A DNA stretch of 64,000 nucleotides, taken from positions 868,001-932,000 of the forward strand of contig NZ_CP063304.1 of assembly GCF_015159595.1 (NCBI RefSeq). Direction: 5' to 3'. The notes under the pieces are model-generated. The model saw nothing but the letters and a program-made list of their open reading frames with translations. It did no database searches and was not told where the DNA came from. This DNA comes from Blautia liquoris. Lineage in GTDB: Bacteria; Bacillota; Clostridia; Lachnospirales; Lachnospiraceae. Numbering within the stretch: position 1 is the first letter of the stretch; every line of letters starts with the position of its first letter. The position numbers and the translations under genes were made by a program. This document shows, piece by piece, positions 43,491 through 53,302 of the stretch.

Positions 43491-46400
43491 TGATAAGTTG
43501 TGGTCACAAGATCTGGGAAACGGCATCTATCGTAATCCGATACTTTTTGCCGACTATTCAGATCCTGATGTGATACGTGTAGGGGATACCTACTATATGA
43601 CGGCTTCCAGTTTTAATTATACACCAGGTCTTCCGATTCTAGAATCGGGAGATCTTGTCAACTGGAAACTGATTAATTATGCGGTTGAAAATATTGACTA
43701 TCCTGACTATGTTAAGCCTCAGCACAGTAAGGGCATCTGGGCTCCGGCCATCCGTTATCATGATGGATGGTTTTATATTTTTTACGGGATGCCGGATGAA
43801 GGCATATTCATGGTGAGAACAAAAGATCCTCATGACACATGGGAGGCTCCCGTTCTTGTACTCGAGGGAAAAGGGCTGATTGATTCCTGCCCGTTCTGGG
43901 ATGAGGACGGCAAGGCTTATGTGGTACATGCCTATGCGAAAAGCAGGATTGGTTTTAAGAGTTTTCTGGGACTTTTTGAAATGACTCCGGATGGGACAAA
44001 AGCAGTCAGTGAAGACCATCTGATCTTTGACGGAACAAAGACACAGATGACAATTGAAGGTCCGAAAATGCTAAAAAGAAATACCTACTATTATATCTTT
44101 GCTCCGGCGGGCGGCGTCACGAAAGGTTGGCAGACAGTGCTCCGCTCCAGAGATATTGCCGGTCCATATGAAGAAAAAATCGTGATGCGTCAAGGTGATT
44201 CACCGGTTAACGGACCGCATCAGGGGGGGCTTGTAGATACACCAGAAGGCGAAGAATGGTTTATTCACTTTCAGGATATGGGAGCGTATGGACGTGTCGT
44301 ACATCTTCAGCCGGTATGTTTTAGAGACGGATGGCCCATCATCGGTATTCCAAAAGCAGGAGAAGACTGGGGAGAACCATGCCTGTTCCACAAGAAGCCG
44401 GCACTTCCTGCACAGGAGAGTTGTACCCTGCAGGCATCCGACGACTTTTCCGGTGAGAAACTGGATCTGAAATGGCAGTGGCTGGGCAATCACAGGGATG
44501 ATTTTTATTCCCTTACTGAGTGTCCCGGATATCTTCGCCTGTACAGTCTAAATCCTTCGAAGGAAGACCCTGTTGTCTTATGGAACTGTGCAAATGTTCT
44601 GACACAGAAGATTATCTGCCCGAATTCCATCATGACTGCACATATGTGCTTTCAGAATCTGAAGGAAAATGAACAGGCCGGAGTGATCGTCATCGGTGGA
44701 AATTATGGCTGGCTGGGTGTCAGAAATACAAAAGGAAGTCGAGAACTGATATTTTCTGAGTCATTTACCAAAGAAGGTACTGTAGAAGAAAAGGTGTTAA
44801 AGCATATTCCTCTGCAAAAAGGCATCCGGGAGATTAATCTGAGAATACAGATTCAAAGAGGCAGGAATGTTGACGCAATTTTCTCATACAGTCTGGATGG
44901 AGAGAATTACAAAAAGATCGATTCAAAAATCACCCTTGCTCCACACACATGGGTGGGAGCGAAGACGGGCTTGTTCAGTGTTGCCTGTGATAAAGATGAC
45001 CACGATGGATCCGTAGAATTTTCAAAAGTACACTATGATAATCCCGACAATGAACCGGATCCGGTATTTCAGATCGCGGAAGATGCAGATTTTGATACCA
45101 TAAAATATATGGTGGAATTCTCAAAATCCAGTATGAATATCAAAGATGAGAGAAATCGTACCCCACTTCACTATGCAGCAAAGCATCAGAGTCGTGAAGT
45201 ACTGGAATACTTTGTAAACCGCGTGGGTCTCTCGCCGCTTGAAGGTGACTGTGATCTGATCACACCTTATGAGGTGGCTTGCCAGAACAAGAATCAGGAA
45301 GCATTGACGTTCTTTGAAAAAGTCTGCGGTGCATCTCTTTCGGATATGTATAAAAATCCAATTCGAACAGGGATGTATCCGGACCCCTCGATGGTCAGAG
45401 TCGGGGATGACTACTATATGGTGAATTCTTCTTTTGTGTATTTTCCATGTATACCGATTTCACACTCCAGAGATCTGATTCATTGGGAGATCATCGGACA
45501 TGCCATCACTGACAGCAATTGGGCTGCACTTGGGCATTTGGAAGGTGGCCGGGGCTACTGGGCTCCGGATATCTCCTATACGAATGGAAGATATTACATT
45601 ACAGCTACCTACCGTATGAACGATGATGGAGTTGTTATCCGAAAACAGATGATTGTCTCCTCGGACAGACCAGAGGGTCCATATAGTGAACCGATTTTCA
45701 TCGATGAGGATGGAATTGATCCTTCACTGTTTCACGATGATGACGGCAGACATTACATGCTTTTAAATCGTGGGGCCAGAATTGTGGAATTGAATCAAGA
45801 TATGACAAAACAGATTTCCGAAGCGAGCCTGCTGTATTACGGTGATATGAAACGTGCGCCAGAAGGGCCGCATCTTTTGAAAAAAGATGATTACTACTAC
45901 CTGTTTCTCGCGGAGGGCGGTACAGGTATGGGACATAGAATTACAGTTGCCAGATCGAAAAGTCTCAAAGAACCATTTGTGCCCTGTCCTTATAATCCAA
46001 TCATGCGCCAGACAGATCCGAATGCCCTGATTCAGCGCTGCGGACACGGAAAACCCGTGAGCACTCCGGACGGGAGATGGTTTATCGCATATCTGTGCGG
46101 ACGTATGCCAGATCAGAAACATACGCTGCTTGGCAGAGAAACCGCTCTGGATGAAATTGTATGGACAGCAGATGGCTGGCCTCTGATCAACAATGGTGAC
46201 GGCCCCAGTGTGATGGCCAAAAAGCCATACCCGGCTTTGCAAGATTGCGGGTCAGATGGGTGGACTTATGATATCTGCAAAGGTGAAGTTTCAAAGGAAT
46301 GGATGAGCCCGAGAGGTATAAGAGAAAAAGATATCGAACGAACTTCAGAAGGAATCTTCATGAAAGGAGATCCGTCAGACCTTGACAGTCTGGATGTAAG

Positions 46401-46851
46401 GGATGTGCTGCTTCGTCGTCAGACAAGTTTTGATTATGATGTAAAATCAAAGCTTACCATTCGAAAATTGGAGGAATGCGGGGAAACAGGCCTGGTCTGC
46501 TACTATGATGAGAGGACGTGGCTAAAATTTGGAGTTTTTAACCAAAAAGGGGATTTGTATGCCTTTGTGGAGGAAAACAGAGGAAATAAAAAAACAAGAA
46601 AAGAGCTTGGAAAACTGGAAAACTCAAAAAAACTCTCACTTTCCTGCGAAGTACGCGGGCTGACCCGCAGCTTCCTGCTTGAAAGTGAGAATGGAGAAAC
46701 GATTGATATAAAGCTTGATCAGGTAGATTATCTGTGCGATGAAGGACATAATTATGGGAAACGGTTTACCGGTCCCACAATTGGCATCTTCTGCCTGGGC
46801 TGTGAATCAGAGATTTTAATTTCTGACTTTGCATCCAGGCAGGCATCTTAA
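43483..46851 (+). CDS. Two GH43 catalytic domains joined by ankyrin-like repeats
   Basis: 1122 residues from ATG 43483. Domain 1 (about 15-310) is a five-bladed GH43 propeller with base Asp in YSDPDVIRVGDTYYM, middle Asp in DSCPFWDEDG and acid Glu in IEGPKM. A beta-sandwich (about 325-525) follows. Residues about 530-620 read as ankyrin repeats (NRTPLHYAAKHQSREVLEYF, then LITPYEVACQNKNQEALTFF). Domain 2 (about 625-925) repeats the GH43 triad: PDPSMVRVGDDYYM, IDPSLFHDDDG, EGPHLL. A second C-terminal sandwich ends the protein. No signal peptide. Likely removes arabinose, xylose or galactose side chains from imported oligosaccharides. It overlaps the convergent ABC gene by 4 bp. Confidence 0.88.
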   Translation: MNNDKLWSQDLGNGIYRNPILFADYSDPDVIRVGDTYYMTASSFNYTPGLPILESGDLVNWKLINYAVENIDYPDYVKPQHSKGIWAPAIRYHDGWFYIFYGMPDEGIFMVRTKDPHDTWEAPVLVLEGKGLIDSCPFWDEDGKAYVVHAYAKSRIGFKSFLGLFEMTPDGTKAVSEDHLIFDGTKTQMTIEGPKMLKRNTYYYIFAPAGGVTKGWQTVLRSRDIAGPYEEKIVMRQGDSPVNGPHQGGLVDTPEGEEWFIHFQDMGAYGRVVHLQPVCFRDGWPIIGIPKAGEDWGEPCLFHKKPALPAQESCTLQASDDFSGEKLDLKWQWLGNHRDDFYSLTECPGYLRLYSLNPSKEDPVVLWNCANVLTQKIICPNSIMTAHMCFQNLKENEQAGVIVIGGNYGWLGVRNTKGSRELIFSESFTKEGTVEEKVLKHIPLQKGIREINLRIQIQRGRNVDAIFSYSLDGENYKKIDSKITLAPHTWVGAKTGLFSVACDKDDHDGSVEFSKVHYDNPDNEPDPVFQIAEDADFDTIKYMVEFSKSSMNIKDERNRTPLHYAAKHQSREVLEYFVNRVGLSPLEGDCDLITPYEVACQNKNQEALTFFEKVCGASLSDMYKNPIRTGMYPDPSMVRVGDDYYMVNSSFVYFPCIPISHSRDLIHWEIIGHAITDSNWAALGHLEGGRGYWAPDISYTNGRYYITATYRMNDDGVVIRKQMIVSSDRPEGPYSEPIFIDEDGIDPSLFHDDDGRHYMLLNRGARIVELNQDMTKQISEASLLYYGDMKRAPEGPHLLKKDDYYYLFLAEGGTGMGHRITVARSKSLKEPFVPCPYNPIMRQTDPNALIQRCGHGKPVSTPDGRWFIAYLCGRMPDQKHTLLGRETALDEIVWTADGWPLINNGDGPSVMAKKPYPALQDCGSDGWTYDICKGEVSKEWMSPRGIREKDIERTSEGIFMKGDPSDLDSLDVRDVLLRRQTSFDYDVKSKLTIRKLEECGETGLVCYYDERTWLKFGVFNQKGDLYAFVEENRGNKKTRKELGKLENSKKLSLSCEVRGLTRSFLLESENGETIDIKLDQVDYLCDEGHNYGKRFTGPTIGIFCLGCESEILISDFASRQAS

Positions 46852-48653
46852 GCCTGAAGGGAATGCATCTGATAGAAGATTCCTTTTTTGGCAATCAGCT
46901 CATCCCAGGTGCCATATTCTACACATTTGCCATTCCGTAAAACGACAATCTTGTCGGCTGTGCGGATAGTGGAAAGACGATGAGCAACAAGGAATGTGGT
47001 TTTCCCCTTGGACAGATTAGCGAGGGCACCTTGAATCTGTTTCTCGGAGAAACTGTCGAGAGCAGACGTTGCCTCATCAAATATGATGACCTCAGGATTC
47101 CGGATCAGGGCTCTTGCGATAGAAATCCGCTGCTTCTGACCACCGGAAAGTTTGTCACCGTGAGATCCAACCATAGTATCAAGGCCGTTCGGAAGTTTTT
47201 GAATCACATCTTCAAGATTCGCTGCCCGGACGGCTTTTTGCACGTCATCCTCGGTGAAATGTTCCAAGCCGTAGGTGATGTTATCGCGGATACTTCCGGA
47301 AAACAGGACAGTAGTCTGTGGTACTACAGCGATGTTTTTGCGATAACTGGGAAGATTCAGCTTTCGGCTGTCAATTCCGTCGATGTAGAGAGTTCCCTTG
47401 TTGGGCATGAGAAATCCGATGATGATGTTGATCAGTGTGCTCTTTCCGGCTCCGGATTCGCCGACAAAGGCGATCGTTTCGCCTGCGTGGACGTCGAGAG
47501 TGATTCCATCGAGAATTGCTTTCTGATCCTTTGCATACTGGAAGTGAATGTCATCCAGGCGATATTCACCTCTTAATGAAGAGAGCTTCGTCTTTCCACG
47601 GTTATCCTCAATATCGTTGTCATTTAGTATCTCACCGATACTGCTGACAGATTCCATACCTCTTGTGATTGTAGGAAGAAGTGTGATGACGGCCGAGACC
47701 TGGTTTACAATCGTCGCAAAATAACTTTGATACAGGACAATATCACCGGCGGGGATCTTATGGTTTAAAGCAAGATTTGCCGTAAAAATCAGACAAATCA
47801 CCTGGAAGATCTGAAAGACAGCCCAGCTTACGGAGCCAAAGGTCGACTGGATGACATCAAGCCGATAACCTTCGGCTGCCACTTCAATCAGTTGTTGGCT
47901 CATTCGGCTGCTTTCCTTCTGTTCAAGAGCATGTGCACGTGTGATTGGTATCATTTCCACCATTTCCATTACTTTTGCGGAGGTGGTTTCGATTTCCTTG
48001 CGGAATTTTCGGTTATGCTTTTTCATGGGCCGTTTGAATACGAAGATTGTAAGTGCGGCCACAGGAATCGTAAGCAGAAAGAAGAAGAATACAACCCTGC
48101 TTTTGGCTACGGTGACACTTAGTGCGACAACGATATTAATCAGAATGTTGAGCAGACTGATAAACATCTGAGAAGACAGTGTTTCAACTGCCTCGACATC
48201 ACGCATGATCTTAGACTGAATTCTGCCGGATTCCATCTCTTTATGAAATGAGATAGAGAGCTGCTGGATCTTACGGACCAGTGTGCTTCGAAGACTGGCT
48301 TCCACACTTCTGGTTGCAAGACTTTTAAAACGCGTGTGCAGATAGTTGGCAGGGATATTGATCAATATCAGTGCCACAATCAGAATCATGTTTGTAAGCA
48401 GAAGCTGATGTACATTCTCCGGAGGGTTCGTGACATAATTGACAATATTCGCCGTGACGATGGGCAGTGCCCATACCGGGCTGTGCTTTACGATATAGCA
48501 GAGAGTGGAAAGCATGAGCTTCTTGTAATTTCCGCGATACAGGTTCAAAAGAATCTGTACGGGATTATTCTCATGCTGGCGGTAGCTGTTCTGTACGAGG
48601 TCATCGTCGAGGTGGAATGGGTAAGAATTTTCTTTCTTGTGTTTAGTTTTCAT
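46848..48653 (-). CDS. ABC exporter, fused membrane and ATPase domains
   Basis: 601 residues from the ATG at 48653, overlapping the methylesterase stop by 11 bp. Six membrane helices occupy about 60-340. The ATPase half has Walker A GESGAGKSTLI, signature LSGGQKQRISIARAL, Walker B VIIFDEATSALD and switch His in FLVAHRLSTI. This is the MsbA/LmrA-type half transporter, expected to work as a homodimer. Its place in a pectin locus and coupling to the methylesterase are unusual; it may expel a toxic by-product or an unrelated drug or lipid. The substrate cannot be told from the sequence. Confidence 0.9.
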   Translation of the reverse strand: MKTKHKKENSYPFHLDDDLVQNSYRQHENNPVQILLNLYRGNYKKLMLSTLCYIVKHSPVWALPIVTANIVNYVTNPPENVHQLLLTNMILIVALILINIPANYLHTRFKSLATRSVEASLRSTLVRKIQQLSISFHKEMESGRIQSKIMRDVEAVETLSSQMFISLLNILINIVVALSVTVAKSRVVFFFFLLTIPVAALTIFVFKRPMKKHNRKFRKEIETTSAKVMEMVEMIPITRAHALEQKESSRMSQQLIEVAAEGYRLDVIQSTFGSVSWAVFQIFQVICLIFTANLALNHKIPAGDIVLYQSYFATIVNQVSAVITLLPTITRGMESVSSIGEILNDNDIEDNRGKTKLSSLRGEYRLDDIHFQYAKDQKAILDGITLDVHAGETIAFVGESGAGKSTLINIIIGFLMPNKGTLYIDGIDSRKLNLPSYRKNIAVVPQTTVLFSGSIRDNITYGLEHFTEDDVQKAVRAANLEDVIQKLPNGLDTMVGSHGDKLSGGQKQRISIARALIRNPEVIIFDEATSALDSFSEKQIQGALANLSKGKTTFLVAHRLSTIRTADKIVVLRNGKCVEYGTWDELIAKKGIFYQMHSLQA

Positions 48654-49599
48654 ATCCCAGGACCTCCTCTCGGCCATAATGCACAACTTCCTGATCACTG
48701 AATTGATGAATCCAGTCAGGCCGTTTCGATAGGCTGGAGCCGGGACCACTGCAGTGATATTCCGCATAACAGGCAGCGGTGTGAGCGGCTTCTTTGCCCC
48801 AGTCGTGCCAACCTTGTCTATGTATATGAGCACCAAGTTCGCATGCAATCAGTGCGGTTTTTGCGTGTTCTCTCCAAGGTCGGCCAAGATATACGGTTCC
48901 CGGAGCACAGTCACCGGTAAAACGGCAGTGCGAGAAGACATATCCATAGGTCTGGCCTTTCGGGGTCGAAGCAGCGGTAGTATAGCCATTGATATCTTCG
49001 CCTCTGTCCAGAGAATGAATCTCACAGTTTTCGAAGTAAGCGCAGGCTCCGCCAAAGATGAAGTCCACATCGCCCTCGATGTAGCAGTCTTTGTAATATT
49101 GGCGGCACAACTGATTCGGAGAGAGTACTTCCGGTTCTGTAAAGGCTGCCACCTGATCTTTTACAGTTTCAGGCAGCGGACCGGTAAATAAGGTATCCTG
49201 GTGTCCAAGCAGACGGCAGTTTTGTGCGGTGAAACGATCGCCTCCGACATATAAAGCGATAGCCTGACCGACTTTTCTGCCGTCTCCGGCGGTATTTTCA
49301 ATTGTCAGGTTTTTCAAAGTGACATGGTTGGAGTTGACCAGAATGGTATAGGTTCGAAATGTTCCTCTTTTGGTATCGTCCGGCAGAACCATGTTGGCAT
49401 ACAATCCGCCGCTTACAACTGTGTGTGCGGCATCCTCGCCTATAAGGACAAGATCCGGGATGCGGATCTCAAGGAGTTCTTTGTAGATTCCGTTTTTGAT
49501 ATAGACCTTTCGTTCCAGTGCCGGATCAGCTGCAAGAGCTGTAAGAGCTGATTGGATAGATGAAAAATCGCCGTCATTGGTTTGTGATACTGTTAACAT
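48643..49599 (-). CDS. Pectin methylesterase (CE8), cytoplasmic
   Basis: 318 residues from ATG 49599, which has AAGGGAG 11 bp upstream; a GTG four codons earlier overlaps that site. CE8 motifs: LLGHQDTLF (first catalytic Asp), IEGDVDFIFGGA (second Asp, nucleophile) and YLGRPWREHA (Arg and Trp). It removes methyl groups from galacturonate residues, releasing methanol. It has no signal peptide, unlike most secreted members, so it should work on imported oligosaccharides. Divergent from the GH28 gene across 80 bp. Confidence 0.92.
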   Translation of the reverse strand: MLTVSQTNDGDFSSIQSALTALAADPALERKVYIKNGIYKELLEIRIPDLVLIGEDAAHTVVSGGLYANMVLPDDTKRGTFRTYTILVNSNHVTLKNLTIENTAGDGRKVGQAIALYVGGDRFTAQNCRLLGHQDTLFTGPLPETVKDQVAAFTEPEVLSPNQLCRQYYKDCYIEGDVDFIFGGACAYFENCEIHSLDRGEDINGYTTAASTPKGQTYGYVFSHCRFTGDCAPGTVYLGRPWREHAKTALIACELGAHIHRQGWHDWGKEAAHTAACYAEYHCSGPGSSLSKRPDWIHQFSDQEVVHYGREEVLGYEN

Positions 49600-49679
49600 G
49601 ATGATTGACACTCCCTTGTTGTATATTTATACTATAGAAGTATAATACCACAAAAAACTGTAATTAGTAAGGAGACGAG
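49600..49679. promoter_or_regulatory. Divergent promoter region, methylesterase and GH28
   Basis: The 80 bp are AT-rich with TATACTATAGAAGTATAAT near 49628-49647. This contains -10-like hexamers facing both ways and an imperfect inverted repeat. No copy of the 38-bp element is present. Transcription starts are inferred from position only. Confidence 0.4.
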
Positions 49680-51233
49680 ATGACTTTGAAAATTTTGTTT
49701 AAGAATGCCAGATTTGCCGCTGTTGAATTGGAGGATGGCGGTGTCTATGATATGGAAAAAACATGGAAGATCTTTGTAAATGGTAAATTGTACAAAGAAA
49801 CGAGCCGTGTAATTAATATGATTTACGGTTTAGAGCCGGAGACGGAATATGAGATTCGCGCTGACCATGGTGATGAGACGGCATGTGTGACATGTAAGAC
49901 GGATTATGAATATGTGACGATGAATGTGAGGGATTTTGGTGCAAAAGGAGACGGTGTCTCGGATGATACGCATTTTATCCAGGCAGCTGTTATGGCATGC
50001 CCGAGAGAGAGCCGTGTTCTGATTCCTTCAGGTGTTTATCGCATCAGTACTCTTTTCCTGAAGGATCATCTCAATCTGGAATTGGAAAAAGGTGCCGTCT
50101 TAAAAGCATTTACCGAGCGGGAAAAATTCCCGGTGTTTCAGGGGACAATTCCCGGAAACAGATCCGAAGAAGAGATGCTTCTTGGAACTTGGGAGGGAGA
50201 TTCGCAGGCGATGTTCTCCGGAATTATCTGTGGTGTGCGTGTGAATGATGTTACGATCTATGGGGAAGGAGTGGTTGATGGAAATGCCAGCCACAAGAAC
50301 TGGTGGGAGAATCCGAAGGACATCAAAATTGCCGCAAGACCCAGAATGATCTTTCTGAACCAGTGTGAAAACATTGTTGTGGCCGGCATCACAGTGCAGA
50401 ATAGTCCAAGCTGGAACGTTCATCCGTATTTCAGCCGTCATCTGCAGTTTATCGGGATGCAGATTCTGGGCCCGAAAGATTCCCCGAATACAGACGGACT
50501 GGATCCGGAATCCTGTAAGGACGTCAGGATCACCGGTGTATATTTCTCTGTCGGCGATGATTGTATTGCGGTGAAATCAGGAAAGATTGCGGTGGGATCA
50601 AAGTATAAGACTCCTTCGGAGGACATCATTATCCGTCAGTGCTGTATGAGAGACGGGCATGGTTCAATCACGCTAGGGAGTGAGATGGCGGCGGGCGTGA
50701 AAAATCTCAAGGCCATGAATTGTAAGTTCTTAAACACCGACCGTGGACTCCGAATCAAGACCAGAAGAGGGCGTGGGAAAGATGCGGTCATTGACAATAT
50801 TTTGTTTGAAGACATTGTTATGGACCATGTCATGACACCGTTTGTGATTAACTGTTTTTATTTCTGTGATCCTGACGGAAAGACGGATTATGTTCAGTGC
50901 AAGAAAGCACTTCCGGTGGATGAGCGCACCCCAGCCGTGAAAAAGCTGACATTTAAAAATATAAAAGCCGATAACTGTCATGTCGCGGCAGCGTTCTTTT
51001 ACGGACTTCCGGAACAGAAGATCGAAGAGATCAATATGGAACACGTAAGAGTGACCTATGCAAAAGAAGCAAAAGCTGGAAAACCTGCCATGATGAATGG
51101 AGTTTCGGATGAGATCAAAAAGATGGGAATCTATGCCAATAACATCAAAAAACTGACACTTTGCGATGTTAATATACAAGGTGCAGATTCAGAAGCAATA
51201 CATACAGAGAATGTAGATAAAGTGGTGAGGTGA
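49680..51233 (+). CDS. Cytoplasmic GH28 exo-polygalacturonase-like enzyme
   Basis: 517 residues. A short FN3-like N-terminal domain (about 1-78) precedes the GH28 helix beginning MNVRDFGAKGDGVSDDT. Catalytic signature: NTDGLDPE (about 270), VGDDCIAVKSG (about 292), DGHGSITLGSE (about 325) and RIKTRRGRG (about 357). No signal peptide, so it releases galacturonate units from imported oligogalacturonides. AAGGAG is 7 bp upstream. GH105 starts 4 bp after its stop, so the two act in sequence from one message. Confidence 0.92.
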   Translation: MTLKILFKNARFAAVELEDGGVYDMEKTWKIFVNGKLYKETSRVINMIYGLEPETEYEIRADHGDETACVTCKTDYEYVTMNVRDFGAKGDGVSDDTHFIQAAVMACPRESRVLIPSGVYRISTLFLKDHLNLELEKGAVLKAFTEREKFPVFQGTIPGNRSEEEMLLGTWEGDSQAMFSGIICGVRVNDVTIYGEGVVDGNASHKNWWENPKDIKIAARPRMIFLNQCENIVVAGITVQNSPSWNVHPYFSRHLQFIGMQILGPKDSPNTDGLDPESCKDVRITGVYFSVGDDCIAVKSGKIAVGSKYKTPSEDIIIRQCCMRDGHGSITLGSEMAAGVKNLKAMNCKFLNTDRGLRIKTRRGRGKDAVIDNILFEDIVMDHVMTPFVINCFYFCDPDGKTDYVQCKKALPVDERTPAVKKLTFKNIKADNCHVAAAFFYGLPEQKIEEINMEHVRVTYAKEAKAGKPAMMNGVSDEIKKMGIYANNIKKLTLCDVNIQGADSEAIHTENVDKVVR

Positions 51234-51237
51234 GAAA

Positions 51238-52374
51238 ATGGAGATGTTAGATCGTTATATCAAAGAACTAATGGAAAACAGCACACCGGATGCACCTGCC
51301 TGGAATATTGAAAAAATTCGGGGCGGAAAAAAAGCGAATAAATGGAACTATGTGGATGGCTGTATGATCAAGGCACTTTTGGAATTTTACTTTCTGAGTG
51401 GCGAGAAGCGTTATCTGGAGTTTGCAGACCAGTTTATCGATGCATTCGTCGATGAAGATGGGAGTATCCGCTCATACTCGGTGACAGAGTATAACCTCGA
51501 CAGTGTAAATGCCGGTAAGACGTTGTTTGAACTTTATGATCTTACAAAGAAGGAAAAATATAAGAGGGCGATGAATCTGATTTACACACAGCTTGAGGGG
51601 CAGCCTCGCACGAAGAGCGGTAGTTTCTGGCATAAAAAGATATACCCGAATCAGGTATGGCTGGACGGCCTTTATATGGCTCAGCCGTTCTATTTGCAGT
51701 ACGAACTGTCGTATAACAACGGTAAAAATTGTGCGGATATCTTTCATCAGTTCCAAAATGTAAAACAGAATATGAAGAATAACAGGAATGGCCTGTATTA
51801 TCATGCCTTTGACGAGTCGAGAGAATCGTTCTGGTGCGACAAGGTGACGGGGCTTTCTGACCAGTTCTGGATCAGGGCAGAGGGCTGGTTTGCCATGGCT
51901 TTAGTGGATACCATAGAGATTTTGAACAAAGATGAAAACGCTTTTGGATACAAAAAAGAAAGAGATGAACTCGAGCAGATGTTCTTAGAGCTGATTGATG
52001 CCATGCTTCCCTATCAGGATACAAAAACAGGTATGTGGTATCAGGTGATCAATCTTCCTGGCATGGAGCCGAACTATCCGGAGGCTTCCGGGTCTTCAAT
52101 CTTTGCCTTTGCGATTATGAAAGGGGTAAGACTGGGTATCCTTGACTCTTCTTACTACGATTATGGAAAGCGTGCATTTGACGGAGTCTGCAGCACTTGT
52201 CTCAGTGAAGAAGACCATGAGCTTCAGATGGATCACATCTGTCTTGTCGCGGGTCTTGGCAATACCGACCATCGTGAGGGAACCTTTGAATATTACATGA
52301 GAGAACCTGTTGTGAAGAATGATGCCAAAGGGGTTGCACCTCTGATTTTGGCATATATCGAAACTTTGAGATAA
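51238..52374 (+). CDS. GH105 unsaturated rhamnogalacturonyl/glucuronyl hydrolase
   Basis: 378 residues, an alpha-barrel protein. The catalytic Asp143 lies in VWLDGLYMAQPFYLQYE, the same number as in Bacillus YteR. WIRAEGWFAMAL and EASGSSIFAFAIMKGVRLG are further conserved blocks. It splits the 4,5-unsaturated uronic acid from the non-reducing end of lyase products. Such ends come from pectate or rhamnogalacturonan lyases, none of which is in this window, so the cell must use lyases encoded elsewhere or by neighbours in the gut. Confidence 0.93.
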   Translation: MEMLDRYIKELMENSTPDAPAWNIEKIRGGKKANKWNYVDGCMIKALLEFYFLSGEKRYLEFADQFIDAFVDEDGSIRSYSVTEYNLDSVNAGKTLFELYDLTKKEKYKRAMNLIYTQLEGQPRTKSGSFWHKKIYPNQVWLDGLYMAQPFYLQYELSYNNGKNCADIFHQFQNVKQNMKNNRNGLYYHAFDESRESFWCDKVTGLSDQFWIRAEGWFAMALVDTIEILNKDENAFGYKKERDELEQMFLELIDAMLPYQDTKTGMWYQVINLPGMEPNYPEASGSSIFAFAIMKGVRLGILDSSYYDYGKRAFDGVCSTCLSEEDHELQMDHICLVAGLGNTDHREGTFEYYMREPVVKNDAKGVAPLILAYIETLR

Positions 52375-52401
52375 GCAGTCCGAAAAGAAAGGGGAAAAGA
52401 G

Positions 52402-53238
52402 ATGGGTACATTACAAGTTGGAATTAGGCTGCACGATCTGGAGCCAGTGAAGATCGAAGAGAGAATCAAGATTGCATCTAAGAGAGGTTTTTCCTGCATT
52501 CATCTGGCATCAAAGCTTGTGTATTCGGAGTATAAGATTGGACGGGAAGGGCTTACCCCCGGACTGGCAGCTTACCTGAAAAGAATCCTGAAAAAATATG
52601 AACTGGATGTGGCAGTGTATGGCTGTTATCTGAACCTGGCAAATCCAGACCAGGGGCAGCTGAACGAGATTTTGGAAGAATACGAGGCAAATATCCGCTT
52701 TGCATCCTATCTGGGAGCACATGTTGTAGGAACAGAGACCGGAGCACCGAATACAGAATATAAGCCTTGTCCAGAATGCCATACAAAGGAAGCGTTGGAT
52801 ATATTTATTCATAATGTTAAGAAAGTCATAAAATACGCAGAACAATTTGGCGTTACACTTGCAATTGAACCGGTGTGGAAACATATTGTATACAATCCGG
52901 AGTGTGCCAGAACTGTGCTGGACGCTGTCGCCTCACCAAATCTGCAGCTGATCTTCGATCCGGTCAATTTGCTGTGTGAAGAAAATCATGACGTGCAAGG
53001 TGAACTTTTTGAGAAAATGATCTCTCTGAACGGGGATGATGTTGCAGTACTTCATGCGAAAGATTATTACGTGCATGACGGTGAGATCATCTCAGTGGCA
53101 CCAGGTGTGACAAAAAACATGGGATATGGTGCGATTTTGTCCTGGCAGAGGCATAAGAAACCGTATTTGCAGGCGACGATTGAAGACAGTACACCTGAAA
53201 ATTCTGTTCGTGCCCGCGAATATCTTGAAAATATATAA
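52402..53238 (+). CDS. Sugar phosphate isomerase/epimerase-like TIM-barrel protein
   Basis: 278 residues of the xylose isomerase-like (AP endonuclease 2) fold: HLASKLVYSEYK, HVVGTETGAPN, LAIEPVWKHIV (metal-binding Glu), LQLIFDPVNLL (Asp) and VAVLHAKDYYV (His). These give a plausible metal site. GGGGAAAAG precedes the ATG, and the gene lies 27 bp after GH105. Probably isomerises a uronate or keto-sugar from the pathway, but the family is broad and the substrate is not assignable. Confidence 0.8.
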   Translation: MGTLQVGIRLHDLEPVKIEERIKIASKRGFSCIHLASKLVYSEYKIGREGLTPGLAAYLKRILKKYELDVAVYGCYLNLANPDQGQLNEILEEYEANIRFASYLGAHVVGTETGAPNTEYKPCPECHTKEALDIFIHNVKKVIKYAEQFGVTLAIEPVWKHIVYNPECARTVLDAVASPNLQLIFDPVNLLCEENHDVQGELFEKMISLNGDDVAVLHAKDYYVHDGEIISVAPGVTKNMGYGAILSWQRHKKPYLQATIEDSTPENSVRAREYLENI

Positions 53239-53302
53239 ACGTATTCATTACTCAATTGTGGGCAGAATAAAAGCAGCTGATTTATCAAAGGAATTTCAAG
53301 AG

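Noticed and set aside
53126-53302. Upstream extension of the phosphopantetheinyl transferase
   Set aside because: It overlaps the isomerase gene in another frame and its residues do not resemble the Sfp N-terminus.
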